Positions 8,063 to 17,908 of a stretch of 54,810 nucleotides of DNA are shown here, piece by piece (the stretch's first letter is position 1; each line of letters opens with the position of its first letter). The position numbers were made by a program, and so were the translations under genes. The DNA is taken from positions 1-54,810 of the forward strand of contig PAIY01000034.1 of the NCBI GenBank assembly GCA_002704825.1. Reading direction: 5' to 3'. This stretch comes from Phycisphaeraceae bacterium. GTDB lineage: Bacteria > Planctomycetota > Phycisphaerae > Phycisphaerales > Phycisphaeraceae. Under the pieces are notes generated by a model. That model saw nothing but the letters and a program-made list of their open reading frames with translations. It did not search any database and had not been told where the DNA came from.

Positions 8063-8947
8063 TTACCATTGCGATTTGGCACACAGACCTCGCAAGACAG
8101 CCATGAGCTTTTGTAATTTATTGCGTTCGATCAGCAGGAACCCCAGGGTTTCCCGGAATTGTCCCCACCACTGCCCCAAAACAAATCGTGGGAAAGTACG
8201 CCAGTATGTTCGTGTCAATCGGACGCGGTTTCGGGCGATGTAGTAGCGGCGCGTGGCATTGTGGTTGGAGGGGCGAAACGTCATGCCCAAGATGTGTACA
8301 GGGGTTTCATTGCCCAATTGGTGATCCAGAATCGGCTGCGTGGATACCAGTCTTTCGAAGCCCAGCAGTTTCAAACGCAGGCAATATTCATGGTCCACCA
8401 GATCGATGAAATAACGCTCATCAAAGGGGCCGGCCTTTTGCCATGTGGTGAGGGGAAGAAGTGTGCCCGAGGTGATGACCGTCAACACCTGTCTGTAACA
8501 TGGATCGTCTGCCCGGAGAGGGTAAGCCCAACGACCATCGGGATGCGTGAAATTTGAGCCGATCAAACCAATGCTCTGCGCTTTGGGAAATTCATCGACA
8601 ATCTGCTGCATGGTCGAGAGCCAATCCGGCGTGATCAAAGAATCCTGATCCAGACAGAGCACCCATTGATATCCATCCAGTGAAGCCTGCAAGACACCTT
8701 GATTCAATGCTGCGGCAATACCTTTGTTTTCGTGGTTTTCGATCAAGGTCAAATCGGGATGCGTATCAACCAATTGACGAAGCCACGCCCGTGTTTCGTC
8801 ATTGGATGCATTGTCGACAATGTAAAGATGTCGAATTTGTTTGAGGATGAGCGGCACATGCTCTTGAAGCGTTGTCGCGGGATGGAAACTTACCAGCACG
8901 GCTGCTGTGTTATTTTCATCGGGGAATGGCTGTGCGGTTGTGTTCAT
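8063..8947 (-). CDS. Glycosyltransferase family 2, rhamnosyltransferase-like
   Basis: About 295 residues. It shows the GT-A pattern of RfbF-type rhamnosyltransferases: an AVLVSFHP strand, IVDNASND, ENKGIAAALNQG and the DxD-type LCLDQDS, then a second acidic region FIDLVDHEYCLRL. The ATG at 8947 has AGGTGG upstream; a GTG at 8953 is possible. There are no membrane helices, and the basic C-terminus may bind the membrane face. It follows the GT2 gene at 8964 on the same strand with almost no gap, so the two are co-transcribed. Donor is probably dTDP-rhamnose by family resemblance only. Confidence 0.85.
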   Translation of the reverse strand: MNTTAQPFPDENNTAAVLVSFHPATTLQEHVPLILKQIRHLYIVDNASNDETRAWLRQLVDTHPDLTLIENHENKGIAAALNQGVLQASLDGYQWVLCLDQDSLITPDWLSTMQQIVDEFPKAQSIGLIGSNFTHPDGRWAYPLRADDPCYRQVLTVITSGTLLPLTTWQKAGPFDERYFIDLVDHEYCLRLKLLGFERLVSTQPILDHQLGNETPVHILGMTFRPSNHNATRRYYIARNRVRLTRTYWRTFPRFVLGQWWGQFRETLGFLLIERNKLQKLMAVLRGLCAKSQW

Positions 8948-8963
8948 GTCCACCTGAAACAGA

Positions 8964-9920
8964 CTAAAGCAGCGAATCGCGGATCACACTTTTGAGGCCA
9001 TGATCATAGCGAAAATATCGGCCGGTGATCAGCTCACGAAAAATCAGGGGCCAACGCAGCAGCCAACTGTGATGAATCGCGGCAACTGCATGAGCATGCG
9101 AGAGTATTCCCGATGGCCAATGGATGTATCGAGGGTTGCACAATATGTCCTTGTGGGTTTGGATGAACTGCACGATGGCTTGAGCACGGGTGATGCGGTT
9201 TTCAAAGTAATTCCGATTCATCAGCTTCCGCGCGTGACGCCACTCTCCCAACAGGCCGGATGCTGAGCCAATCTGTTGCGCCTGATGGATTCGATATTTT
9301 ACCATAGGGGCTTTAATCGTCAGAATCGTCCCGGTTAACGACGCAACCAAAGCAATCCATTCATCGTGAATAAAACCGTGGGGAACAGGACATGCGATTT
9401 TTGCTAGCGATGATCGGAAGACCATTGCAGCACCTGTCACAACGTTTCTTTGTATAAGTTGTTCAAATGCATTTTCTGAACCATCCAACTTACTACTAAT
9501 AAACCCCAAGTCTTGCCACATGTTCCTTCCAGTTTCCTTGCCATCTTCTGAGATTAAAGTCAGGTCAGAAAATGCAAGATCACAATTGGGATACTGATAA
9601 AACAACCTGCTAAATACTTCCACTTTGTCTGGTTGCCAAATATCATCTTGATCACATGTGAAAATCAAATCTCCAGTACATTCCTGAATACAACGGCTAA
9701 AATTTTGTCCTACCCCCAGGGAATCATGATTAACAAGTACTCTTATTGGGAACGGTGTCTGTTTCGCATATTCTTGAATTATCGGAACAGTGCTGTCTGT
9801 TGACCCATCATCAGAGATCACAATTTCACTAATTGGCACTGTTTGATTATGAATGCTTTGCAGTTGTTCCTCAATGTATTGGGCACCGTTATAGGTACAC
9901 ATAGCAACTGACAATTTCAT
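8964..9920 (-). CDS. Glycosyltransferase family 2
   Basis: About 318 residues from ATG 9920, preceded by GGGAAG. It opens with MKLSVAMCTYNGAQYIEEQL, then SEIVISDDGSTDST and FTCDQDDIWQPDKVE, the standard GT2 nucleotide- and metal-binding motifs, and an acidic HDEW catalytic-base motif. The frame stays open upstream to 10133 and adds 71 residues that are not part of the GT2 fold (see the separate finding). Acts in the cytoplasm on lipid-linked acceptors exported by the flippase at 2506, by context. Sugar specificity is unknown. Confidence 0.85.
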   Translation of the reverse strand: MKLSVAMCTYNGAQYIEEQLQSIHNQTVPISEIVISDDGSTDSTVPIIQEYAKQTPFPIRVLVNHDSLGVGQNFSRCIQECTGDLIFTCDQDDIWQPDKVEVFSRLFYQYPNCDLAFSDLTLISEDGKETGRNMWQDLGFISSKLDGSENAFEQLIQRNVVTGAAMVFRSSLAKIACPVPHGFIHDEWIALVASLTGTILTIKAPMVKYRIHQAQQIGSASGLLGEWRHARKLMNRNYFENRITRAQAIVQFIQTHKDILCNPRYIHWPSGILSHAHAVAAIHHSWLLRWPLIFRELITGRYFRYDHGLKSVIRDSLL

Positions 9921-10133
9921 AACGTGCTTCCCAAATTTTCTTTCACACAATTGATCGTACAATTTACCTGCCATACTAAGGCAATTCCACTTCATCGTGC
10001 TTAAAAACACGCCATAGCAAAATTCATTCTTTATCAGCATAAGTGAAATGCTATTCATTTTGCTTGCAATCTCGACTGTTGAGTCAAGCAAAGAACAATA
10101 CAGCAGCAACCTGAAAATGACTCCTGAAGGCAT

Positions 10134-10703
10134 TCAAAGCAGATCACAATTATGCATTTAAACCAATATTTATAAATAGCTTAAATCATCAACCGCATAA
10201 TCTATAGCACGCTGCATTGGTTTGATTCGTCGAGCCCGTCTTTAATTCAACTCGAATCAATGCGTTATTCCAAGACTAATAAATGACTTAACATGCCGTA
10301 TAGTGTCGATGTGACAATTCAACCTCGGTATGGTCCACGGCACTCCTCGCCTGATTGAGTCAAATCAAATCCAATCCTGGCAACTTGCTATTGCTGAGCG
10401 GGTTGGGCTGCTGACGGCAATCTCAAGGCTTTGATTTACCTGGATAATCTGCAGTTGAGGCCTTAGCCTTGATTTGAGGATCGGTCTATGAAATCTGCAG
10501 TTGTGTTGTGCTGTGGTTGCATTTGTGATCGCCTCTTTGCCAACCAATGCCACGGATAACTGGTCACTATCCGCATGGATCAAACCCGGGACCTTGCCAC
10601 AGAATCAGGCAAGATACCAAGAAGATCAGACAAGACCGTTTCAAGCTTAATGGGTTATATTGGTGACATCATCAATTACCACGAAAGACAAGAGGATTGA
10701 GCC
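10134..10703. other. Intergenic region without a supported gene
   Basis: 570 bp between the GT2 reading frame and the alcohol dehydrogenase. A short minus-strand frame at 10365-10583 has no ribosome site and no recognisable motif. The left part is AT-rich and continuous with the low-GC polysaccharide locus. I see no convincing promoter, hairpin terminator or repeat. Confidence 0.5.
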
Positions 10704-11747
10704 ATGAAGACAACCGGTTATGCAGCCCATTCGGCTGAGAGTGAAATGGTCCCCTACCACTTTGAACGACGTGCCCTGCGTCCCAATGATGTTGCCATCG
10801 AGATTCTCTATTGCGGGGTTTGTCACTCGGACCTGCATACCGTCAATGGTGACTGGGGGCCGCAGCCTTACCCACTGGTCCCCGGCCACGAAATCGTCGG
10901 TCGCGTGATGGAAGTCGGCCCCGAGGTCACTCAATACAAAGTCGATGATAAAGTCGCTGTCGGCTGTATGGTCGATAGCTGTCAAGAGTGCGATCAATGC
11001 AAGCATGACGAAGAACAATTCTGCCGGCATGGTGTAACGTTTACCTACGGCGCCCCTGACCGGATCTCCGGTGAGATTACGCAGGGTGGCTACTCCAGGC
11101 ACATCGTCGTGCGTGAGGATTTTGTCTTAAGGGTTTCGGGCAAGCTTGACCTGCCGCGCGTGGCGCCGATTCTCTGTGCAGGCATCACCACCTTCTCCCC
11201 ACTGCGCAAATGGGAAGTTGGCCCGGGCAGTCGTGTTGGCGTGATTGGACTGGGTGGCCTGGGGCATATGGCAGTCCAACTGGCGGTTGCCATGGGCGCC
11301 CAGGTCACGGTCATCAGTCGTTCCAAGAGCAAGGAAGCGGACGCCAAGGCATTGGGGGCCAAGGGCATTCTCGCCTCCACTGATGATGCTGCCATGAAAG
11401 CTGCAGGCTGTTCGTTTGACCTGATCATCGATACCGTGCCTGTGAAGCATCAACTGGATATCTACACACCGTTGCTGGATATCGATGGCTCACTGGTCAT
11501 CGTTGGCCAGGTTGGCCCCATCGAAGAATTGATGTCTGTGCCGTTGGTGATGGGACGCCGTCGCGTTGCCGGTTCACTGATTGGTGGCATCAAGCAAACG
11601 CAGGAAGTCCTGGACTTCTGTGCAGCTCATGACATTCACCCCAAGTGTGAAATGATTCGTATGGATCAAATCAATGACGCCTTTGCACGCCTGGCTCAAG
11701 GTGACATTGCACATCGCTTCGTTATCGACATGAATCCATCTGCATAA
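10704..11747 (+). CDS. Zinc-dependent alcohol/aldehyde dehydrogenase (YahK/cinnamyl-alcohol type, MDR superfamily)
   Basis: A 347-residue cytoplasmic enzyme reducing aldehydes or oxidising primary alcohols with NAD(P)H. Catalytic zinc ligands are visible as GVCHSD (Cys40), GHE (His62/Glu63) and a Cys near 157. The structural zinc site has Cys93, 96, 99 and 107. The Rossmann motif is GLGGLGH. Length and motifs match the family fully. AGAGGA lies just before the ATG. It is monocistronic with its own terminator (11795-11836). The broad-specificity aldehyde-reductase role is known for the family; the substrate here is unknown. Confidence 0.9.
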   Translation: MKTTGYAAHSAESEMVPYHFERRALRPNDVAIEILYCGVCHSDLHTVNGDWGPQPYPLVPGHEIVGRVMEVGPEVTQYKVDDKVAVGCMVDSCQECDQCKHDEEQFCRHGVTFTYGAPDRISGEITQGGYSRHIVVREDFVLRVSGKLDLPRVAPILCAGITTFSPLRKWEVGPGSRVGVIGLGGLGHMAVQLAVAMGAQVTVISRSKSKEADAKALGAKGILASTDDAAMKAAGCSFDLIIDTVPVKHQLDIYTPLLDIDGSLVIVGQVGPIEELMSVPLVMGRRRVAGSLIGGIKQTQEVLDFCAAHDIHPKCEMIRMDQINDAFARLAQGDIAHRFVIDMNPSA

Positions 11748-11794
11748 CACTGTTGATGCCATCGCAGGACGATTCAGCAACCAAGAAAATCGTG

Positions 11795-11836
11795 CAGCCA
11801 CATGACCAACAGGCTTGGCATGTGGCTGATTTTTTG
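11795..11836 (+). terminator. Intrinsic terminator of the alcohol dehydrogenase gene
   Basis: A 10-bp perfect stem (11795-11804 against 11819-11828), extended inside by a CCAA/TTGG pairing, is followed by TTTTTT at 11830-11835. It lies 48 bp after the dehydrogenase stop codon. Confidence 0.85.
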
Positions 11837-12395
11837 CGCGTGTGACGGGTGGTCATCAGTTAGAACAGATCAAATCATGAATCGCCAAACGATCTCCCAT
11901 ATCCTCATTCGACAAAGGCGGGTGTGACGGGAAATGGAGATTCACGATTTGAACGGCTCGAAACACCTGATTTTGACCTCACAATCGGCAACAGGTTATG
12001 ACTAAAGCAATACCTGTTATTTTACAAAAGCTTACCAAAATCAGCTTTTAATTTTTGACAATCAAAGTATGATAACACATAGTATTTTTACCTAACACCC
12101 ATGTGGATAACTGGCTCTAATTAATCGCCTGCTAAATCTGAATTTAAAGACGATTCATCTGCCATATATCCAATAAACGCAAACTGCAATCATGCGACGC
12201 ATCAAATACGTTGGCAACAAAATGTAACCTGTTCGGCGAGACCTGGTCTAATCTCGGTTGAATGATGATTGATCATGTGGCAGCTTGTCACAGATCATGT
12301 TTTTAAGTGCATAACGATCATGTCTTTTTTTCTTTGCATGATGGTTATAAACTGGTGTCGGTACGTTTGACTTTCTTTGTTCCAGTGGGGCACAC
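11837..12395. promoter_or_regulatory. Leader region of the CheB/CheR hybrid kinase
   Basis: No gene is supported here. A 7-bp stem (12026-12032 against 12043-12049) sits just upstream of a TTGACA (12055-12060); 17 nt further is CATAGT, a weak -10. Three copies of GATCATGT start at 12271, 12293 and 12316, about 22 bp apart. These may be promoter or operator elements of the kinase gene starting at 12396; none is proven. Confidence 0.35.
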
Positions 12396-15300
12396 ATGAC
12401 CGAAGTTTCAGATCTCACCAACCTGACGGATAACCCGCACGAGAATTCACCTTTGATTCCCTCTTACATCGTGGGCATTGGTGCATCGGCTGGTGGTCTT
12501 CAACCGTTACAGGATTTCTTTGAGAACATGCCCCCCAACACGGGGATGGCTTTTGTCGTGGTGCAGCATGTGTCCCCGGACTACAAAAGTCTCATGAGCG
12601 AGTTGCTGGCACGTCACACACAAATGGATATCCATCGTGTGGAAGAAGGCATGGAGATTTTGGCAAACTCCATTTATCTCATCCCCCCCAAACGGTTGAT
12701 GACGATCAAAGACGGCAAACTTCACCTGCACAAAACCGACGAGATGTCCAAGCTGCCGATGATGCCTATCAATGCCTTTTTGATCTCCTGTGCCAAGGAA
12801 CTCAAACACCGCGCTATCGGGATCATCCTCTCGGGTACCGGGACGGATGGCACGATCGGTGTCACCGAAATCTCCAACGCAGGCGGCCTGACCATTGCCC
12901 AGGATGAACTGACCGCCAAATTTACAGGTATGACCGACAGCGCCGTTGCCACCGGCAAAGTGGACCTGGTCACCTCACCTGAGACCATGCCCGGTTATCT
13001 GCTTGATTATGTCCATGCACCGGAGGATTTCCGGCATACCATGCTGGCCAATCGTGACAAAGGTAAACTCACCGGCATCGAATCCATCATGGACTCGCTC
13101 AAGGAAGGTTGCCACATTGACTTTTCACATTTCAAGCCGGCAACGGTCGACCGACGCATCGAACGTCGCGTACGCATGACCGGTGTGGATAACCTTGAAG
13201 AATATGCCGCCCGCCTGCAAAGCGATCCTGAAGAAGTTAACGCGCTCTATCGTGACCTGCTCATCGGTGTCACGCATTTCTTTCGTGATCCTGAAGCCTT
13301 TGAACGCTTGAAAGATCAAGTCATCCCCGATCTGTTTGAGAGAGCTGAAGAGAGAAAGGAAGACATTCGTATCTGGGTAGCTGGTTGTGCAACCGGCGAG
13401 GAAGCCTATTCCATCGCCATTCTGATGCATGAGTACATTGAAAAGCACAAATCGAAAGTCAATGTCAGAATCTTTGCAACTGATGCCTACCGACATTCAC
13501 TGACCTTTGCTTCAGCAGGTCGATTCAAGAAAGAAGCACTCAAGCAGGTTAGCGAAGAACGCAAAAAGCGATACTTCACACAACACAAAGAGGAGTATCA
13601 GGTCAGCACCGAACTGCGCAAGATGATCACGTTTGCCCCACAGAATCTCATTCAGGATGCGCCGTTTACGCGCATCAATCTGGTGACCTGTCGGAACATG
13701 CTCATCTACTTCAACGTCTCAACACAGAACCAGGTGTTGGCAACCCTGCACTTTGCCTTGACAGTCGGCGGTTACCTGTTTCTGGGTAGTAGCGAGACAC
13801 TGGGCCGCATCAACAGTGAATTTGACATCATTGACGATCATTGGCGGATATACCGTAAAAAACGGGAGATCCGCCTGATGACCGGCCAAAAGATGCCGAT
13901 GCTCACGCCCACGGTCAGTTCGCGTGCGTCGAATGTCCGAAGCATCCCCGCCTCGCTGACACCCGACATTCGCCTGCTGCGTGCTTATGATGAATTGCTC
14001 AAGGAGTTTCTCCCTGCCGGTTTCCTGCTCAACGAAAACCGTGAGTTGGTTCACGTCTTTGGTGAAGCGGGTAAATTCATTCGCCCCAATCAAGGTCGTG
14101 TGACACTTGATCTGTTGGAAATGCTCGACACGGACTTGAAGGTCGCCATTGGTGCGGCCATCCAAAAGAGTATCAAGGAATTGGACACCGTCAGCTACAA
14201 GCGCGTCCGTGTCAAAAATGCCGAAGGTGAACCCCAATGGTTTACCGTCCGCGTCAAACCACTCAAGGGCAAGGAAAACGATCTGCCCTATGCATTGGTG
14301 ATGCTTGAAGAGGATCGCGTCGATCAACCGCATCAGCCGCAGATCGAGCCTTCCGAAGAATTCCATGCCAACGTGCTTTCCGAAGAGAAGATTCAATCTC
14401 TGGAAACGGAATTGCAGTACACCAAGGAAAACCTGCAGGCCACCATCGAGGAGATGGAAACCTCCAACGAAGAACTCAACGCAACCAACGAAGAGTTGAT
14501 CGCTTCCAACGAGGAATTGCAGTCGACCAACGAAGAATTGCATTCGGTCAATGAAGAACTGCATACGGTCAATGCCGAGTATCAACAGAAAATTGAAGAA
14601 CTCACCCGCCTGACCGATGACATGAACAACCTGCTGGCCAGTACGGAGATCGGCACGATTTTCCTGGCTCGCGATATGACCATTCGCAAGTTCACCCCCT
14701 CGGCAGCCCACTACTTCAAGTTCCGCAACGGTGACATCGGTCGTCCGTTATCCGAGATTGTCACCGTCATCGAATACGACAAACTCATTGAAGACTGCTT
14801 TGATGTCATGACCATGCGTCATGGTATTGAGAAGGAAGTCAAGGCAGACAGCAACGAATGGATTTTCCTGCGGATCATGCCTTACAAGACATCCGATGCC
14901 ACCGTCGATGGCATTGTGATCACCATGCTCAACATCACCACCCTGAAGAAAACACAGGAATTGATGATCAAGCAGAAGAATCAGACGCAGATGATTCTGG
15001 ACACCATGCCCGCTCAAATCTGGTTCAAGGACACGCATAATAACATACAGCGCGTCAACAAATGCGTCAGCGATGAATTGAATCTGCCAATCAGCCAGAT
15101 TGAAGGACGCCGCTATTCGGACTTTTATCCCACGGACGAAAGTCGCCAGAGCTTCACGTTTGACAAGCAGGTCATTGAGACCGGCAAGCCAGTCCTTGGG
15201 ATCATTCATGCCGTCAAGGGTACTGACAAATCACAAAGTGTCCGTTGGCTGCGGACCGACCGCATGCCGATCTTTGATGCTGAAAACGACATTGAAGGCG

Positions 15301-16952
15301 TGCTCGTTGTCTCAACGGATATCACCGAACTGCAGGTCGCCAAGAATCAGCTTGAAGAGACCACCCGCAAGTTCGAAAGCTTCATGGAACACACGCCCAT
15401 CATTCAATGGGCTTTGGATGAAGACGGGCGGTTCATCTTCATCAATCCGGCCTTTGCCCGGTTCATGCACACAACAAGCGACAGCTGCATCGGTCATCAC
15501 CCGGCAGAAGCCCTGCCGCTTAGTGCCGACAAGCAAACTTTCATTCAGGCAGACGAAACCAATCAACAGCTACTTAACGGCAGTCCCCCCATCAAGCAGG
15601 AAGTCCAGATTAACATCGATGGCAAACCCTGCTGCCTGCTGGTCACCAAGTTCGTCTTTAAACTGCTTCATGATCAGAAAGCCATCGGCGGTTCTGCCAT
15701 CGATATCACTGAACTGAAAAACACACAGGAACAACTTCAACGCATTCAGCAGCGTTTTGAGCTGGCAGTCAACGGCACCAACGTCGGCCTGTGGGACTGG
15801 GATACGCATGAGATCTGCTGGTATTCAGACATGTACAAGCAACTGCTGGGGTACGATACCACGGACACCTTCCCGCATTTGATTGCCATGTCCAATGACC
15901 TGATCCATCCTGATGACAAGGACGCAGTAACAACTGCCATCAATCAGCACTTAAACAGCAACCAGGAATACGACATTGAATATCGCATCAAGTGCAAGGA
16001 CGGCAAGTATCGCTGGTTCCGGTCCAAAGCCAGTTGCACGCGTGCTGAGAACGGTATCCCAATGCGCATGAGTGGCTCGATTCAGGATGTCAACGAGTTG
16101 GTGCTTGCCAAACAGCGCATCAGTGCTGTCAACAAGGAACTGGAAGAACGCGTCGCCGAACGCACCGCCGAGTTGGCGACCGCCCGAGACAACCTCGAAC
16201 TCCGCGTCAAGGAACGGACTGCCGAACTGGCGCGAACCAATAAATCCTTGTCTGCAACCAATGACGAACTGGATCAGTTTGCCCATGTCGCTGCCCATGA
16301 CCTGCGGTCTCCGCTGCGGACCATTGCCGGCTTCAGTGAGTTTCTCAAGGATCGGTTGGTTGAAACCCGTGAAGATGATGAGCATGCACATGACTTTATC
16401 AATCGTATCATCTCGGCTGCCGACCGCATGGATAATCTCATCGAATCATTGCTGACCTTCTCAAGCATCGGTCGCGAAAAGCTCAAGCCCCGTCCGACGG
16501 ACCTGAACAAAATCATCAGTGGCGTCATATCTGATCTGCAACAGGAGATTGATGAAAGCCAGACCAAGATCAATATCGGCCAATTACCATTGCTCTCCTG
16601 CGATCCGTCCATGATTCAGCAGCTATTCCAGAACTTGATTGCCAATGCCATCAAGTACGCCAGGGACGATGTGCATCCGATCATTGAAATCCGATACAAG
16701 GTCCTTGAGCCGGACTATCTGTTTGAAGTCATCGACAACGGGATTGGCTTTAAGGAAAGTGATATTGATTTAATGTTCCAACCCTTCCAACGATTGGGAG
16801 GCAAGAACAGGAATAAGCCCGCCGGGCATGGTGTGGGGCTTTCAATTTGCCGACGTGTCGTCGAAAGGCACGGGGGAAAAATCTGGGCAGCAAGTGTTCC
16901 CGGTGAAGGGGCCACCTTCACTTTCACACTGCCTAAAACCGATGAAGTGTAA
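12396..16952 (+). CDS. CheB-CheR-PAS hybrid sensor histidine kinase
   Basis: 1518 residues with no membrane segment. CheB-like methylesterase (~23-205) keeps its triad Ser31 (GIGASAGG), His58 (VQHVSPD) and Asp151 (GTGTDGT). CheR methyltransferase (~225-490) has the SAM loop [14 protein letters not shown] heptad-repeat coiled coil (~660-745), rich in the repeat ATNEEL/STNEEL, follows. About four PAS-type domains (~745-1240), a second short coiled coil, a HisKA domain with the phospho-accepting His1301 in HDLRSP, and a C-terminal HATPase_c ([13 protein letters not shown]) complete it. The CheB and CheR parts are known in this fused family, but targets are usually undefined. The receiver gene 42 bp downstream is the likely phosphotransfer partner. 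Confidence 0.92.
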   Translation: MTEVSDLTNLTDNPHENSPLIPSYIVGIGASAGGLQPLQDFFENMPPNTGMAFVVVQHVSPDYKSLMSELLARHTQMDIHRVEEGMEILANSIYLIPPKRLMTIKDGKLHLHKTDEMSKLPMMPINAFLISCAKELKHRAIGIILSGTGTDGTIGVTEISNAGGLTIAQDELTAKFTGMTDSAVATGKVDLVTSPETMPGYLLDYVHAPEDFRHTMLANRDKGKLTGIESIMDSLKEGCHIDFSHFKPATVDRRIERRVRMTGVDNLEEYAARLQSDPEEVNALYRDLLIGVTHFFRDPEAFERLKDQVIPDLFERAEERKEDIRIWVAGCATGEEAYSIAILMHEYIEKHKSKVNVRIFATDAYRHSLTFASAGRFKKEALKQVSEERKKRYFTQHKEEYQVSTELRKMITFAPQNLIQDAPFTRINLVTCRNMLIYFNVSTQNQVLATLHFALTVGGYLFLGSSETLGRINSEFDIIDDHWRIYRKKREIRLMTGQKMPMLTPTVSSRASNVRSIPASLTPDIRLLRAYDELLKEFLPAGFLLNENRELVHVFGEAGKFIRPNQGRVTLDLLEMLDTDLKVAIGAAIQKSIKELDTVSYKRVRVKNAEGEPQWFTVRVKPLKGKENDLPYALVMLEEDRVDQPHQPQIEPSEEFHANVLSEEKIQSLETELQYTKENLQATIEEMETSNEELNATNEELIASNEELQSTNEELHSVNEELHTVNAEYQQKIEELTRLTDDMNNLLASTEIGTIFLARDMTIRKFTPSAAHYFKFRNGDIGRPLSEIVTVIEYDKLIEDCFDVMTMRHGIEKEVKADSNEWIFLRIMPYKTSDATVDGIVITMLNITTLKKTQELMIKQKNQTQMILDTMPAQIWFKDTHNNIQRVNKCVSDELNLPISQIEGRRYSDFYPTDESRQSFTFDKQVIETGKPVLGIIHAVKGTDKSQSVRWLRTDRMPIFDAENDIEGVLVVSTDITELQVAKNQLEETTRKFESFMEHTPIIQWALDEDGRFIFINPAFARFMHTTSDSCIGHHPAEALPLSADKQTFIQADETNQQLLNGSPPIKQEVQINIDGKPCCLLVTKFVFKLLHDQKAIGGSAIDITELKNTQEQLQRIQQRFELAVNGTNVGLWDWDTHEICWYSDMYKQLLGYDTTDTFPHLIAMSNDLIHPDDKDAVTTAINQHLNSNQEYDIEYRIKCKDGKYRWFRSKASCTRAENGIPMRMSGSIQDVNELVLAKQRISAVNKELEERVAERTAELATARDNLELRVKERTAELARTNKSLSATNDELDQFAHVAAHDLRSPLRTIAGFSEFLKDRLVETREDDEHAHDFINRIISAADRMDNLIESLLTFSSIGREKLKPRPTDLNKIISGVISDLQQEIDESQTKINIGQLPLLSCDPSMIQQLFQNLIANAIKYARDDVHPIIEIRYKVLEPDYLFEVIDNGIGFKESDIDLMFQPFQRLGGKNRNKPAGHGVGLSICRRVVERHGGKIWAASVPGEGATFTFTLPKTDEV

Positions 16953-16994
16953 CAGGCACCCAACCCTTCATCCATAGCAAAGCAGGGATGCGAT

Positions 16995-17459
16995 ATGGAA
17001 CCCAACAAACATGCCTACCGTGTGCTTCTGATTGAAGACAATCCTGACGAGGCGCTTCTCACAGAAATTGCTCTGAAAAAGTCAGATGTCAATTGCCATG
17101 TCGATCACATTGCCTCTGCCGCAGAAGCTTGGGATTTTCTTTCAGGCATTGATCACAATGACAATTCCAAAAAGTCAGTCCCCAACCTGATCCTTTTGGA
17201 TTTAAAAATCCCCGGGATGAACGGCATTGAATTACTGGAGCACATCCGATCCAATGATCAGCTCGATTCCCTGCCGGTGATCATGTTGACCAACTCGACC
17301 TATGCAGGTGATCTCAAAGCCTGCTATTCAGCAAGATGCAATGCGTATCTCGTCAAGCCGACTCACATTGATGAGCTTCGCAGGGTACTCAATGACACGC
17401 TGCGTTTCTGGTCATCCGTGCAGCAGAACATCGGCGTGGAAATCTACGCAAACGCGTAA
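16995..17459 (+). CDS. Single-domain CheY/Rcp1-like response regulator
   Basis: 154 residues, receiver domain only. Acidic pair EDN near residue 14, phospho-acceptor Asp69 in LILLDLKIPG, LTNST for the conserved Thr/Ser, and Lys in LVKP. The spaced-out loop and length match the Rcp1 type that partners with PAS-containing kinases. There is no output domain, so it works by protein contact. AGGGATG precedes ATG 16995. It is co-transcribed with the hybrid kinase. Confidence 0.9.
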   Translation: MEPNKHAYRVLLIEDNPDEALLTEIALKKSDVNCHVDHIASAAEAWDFLSGIDHNDNSKKSVPNLILLDLKIPGMNGIELLEHIRSNDQLDSLPVIMLTNSTYAGDLKACYSARCNAYLVKPTHIDELRRVLNDTLRFWSSVQQNIGVEIYANA

Positions 17460-17908
17460 CGCGCATGGATTCAAACGCGTTGCATTGAGAGATGCCCCAA
17501 AAGACCTGGAGCATTCCAAATCATTGATCTGCACTTTCCATCACTCCCGCGCAGGGACTTTATGCACGTTATTTTACAAGTGTTTGCATGGCAGGTGATG
17601 ATTGATGATTTAAGGGTCGAACTTACTCGACACAACTCTCGACAAGTTGAGCACCGGGTGTTAACCCGGTGCCCCCTTGGATCAACGTATGCACAACGGG
17701 CACCGGGTTGACACCCGGTGCTCAACTTTTAAAAACGACATGCATCATGTCCGCAGGCGGCAGTCCAGTGATAGGTGCAAGCGTCAACAGAATGCCACTG
17801 GATTCCCAACTTCCGGGGGCTCGGGAATGACGAATTGAGAGATGGCATGGAGATGAAAGATTCGTACTGCTCTATCCAGGCAAACTTGTTTCTGTGATAT
17901 CAACACAT
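17460..17908. other. Repeat-filled intergenic region
   Basis: A 449-bp gap with no supported gene. It holds a TCACTCCCGCGCAGG fragment (17541-17555), the long hairpin repeat at 17644-17728, and a GGGAATGAC-ended segment (17774-17831) that recurs at 51040-51091. It lies between convergent genes, a usual place for such elements. Confidence 0.7.
17644..17728 (+). repeat. Hairpin repeat element, copy A
   Basis: Two 31-nt arms (17644-17674 and 17698-17728) match as inverted repeats at 30 of 31 positions around a 23-nt loop. Each arm is itself palindromic (GCACCGGG then CCCGGTGC), so the element can fold as one long hairpin or two tandem hairpins, like REP/BIME elements. The same element, inverted, is at 50856-50940; similarity extends into the flank (17617-17643). 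Confidence 0.85.

Noticed and set aside
10365..10583. 72-codon minus-strand frame in the 570-bp gap
   Set aside because: No start signal and no plausible protein features; probably chance.
13719..14711. Long minus-strand open frame inside the hybrid kinase
   Set aside because: It mirrors the repetitive, strongly biased coding strand (coiled-coil region), has no ribosome site, and encodes no recognisable motif.
17644..17728. CRISPR repeat or riboswitch
   Set aside because: Only one unit per site, arms inverted rather than direct, and copies lie between convergent genes, not in leaders.
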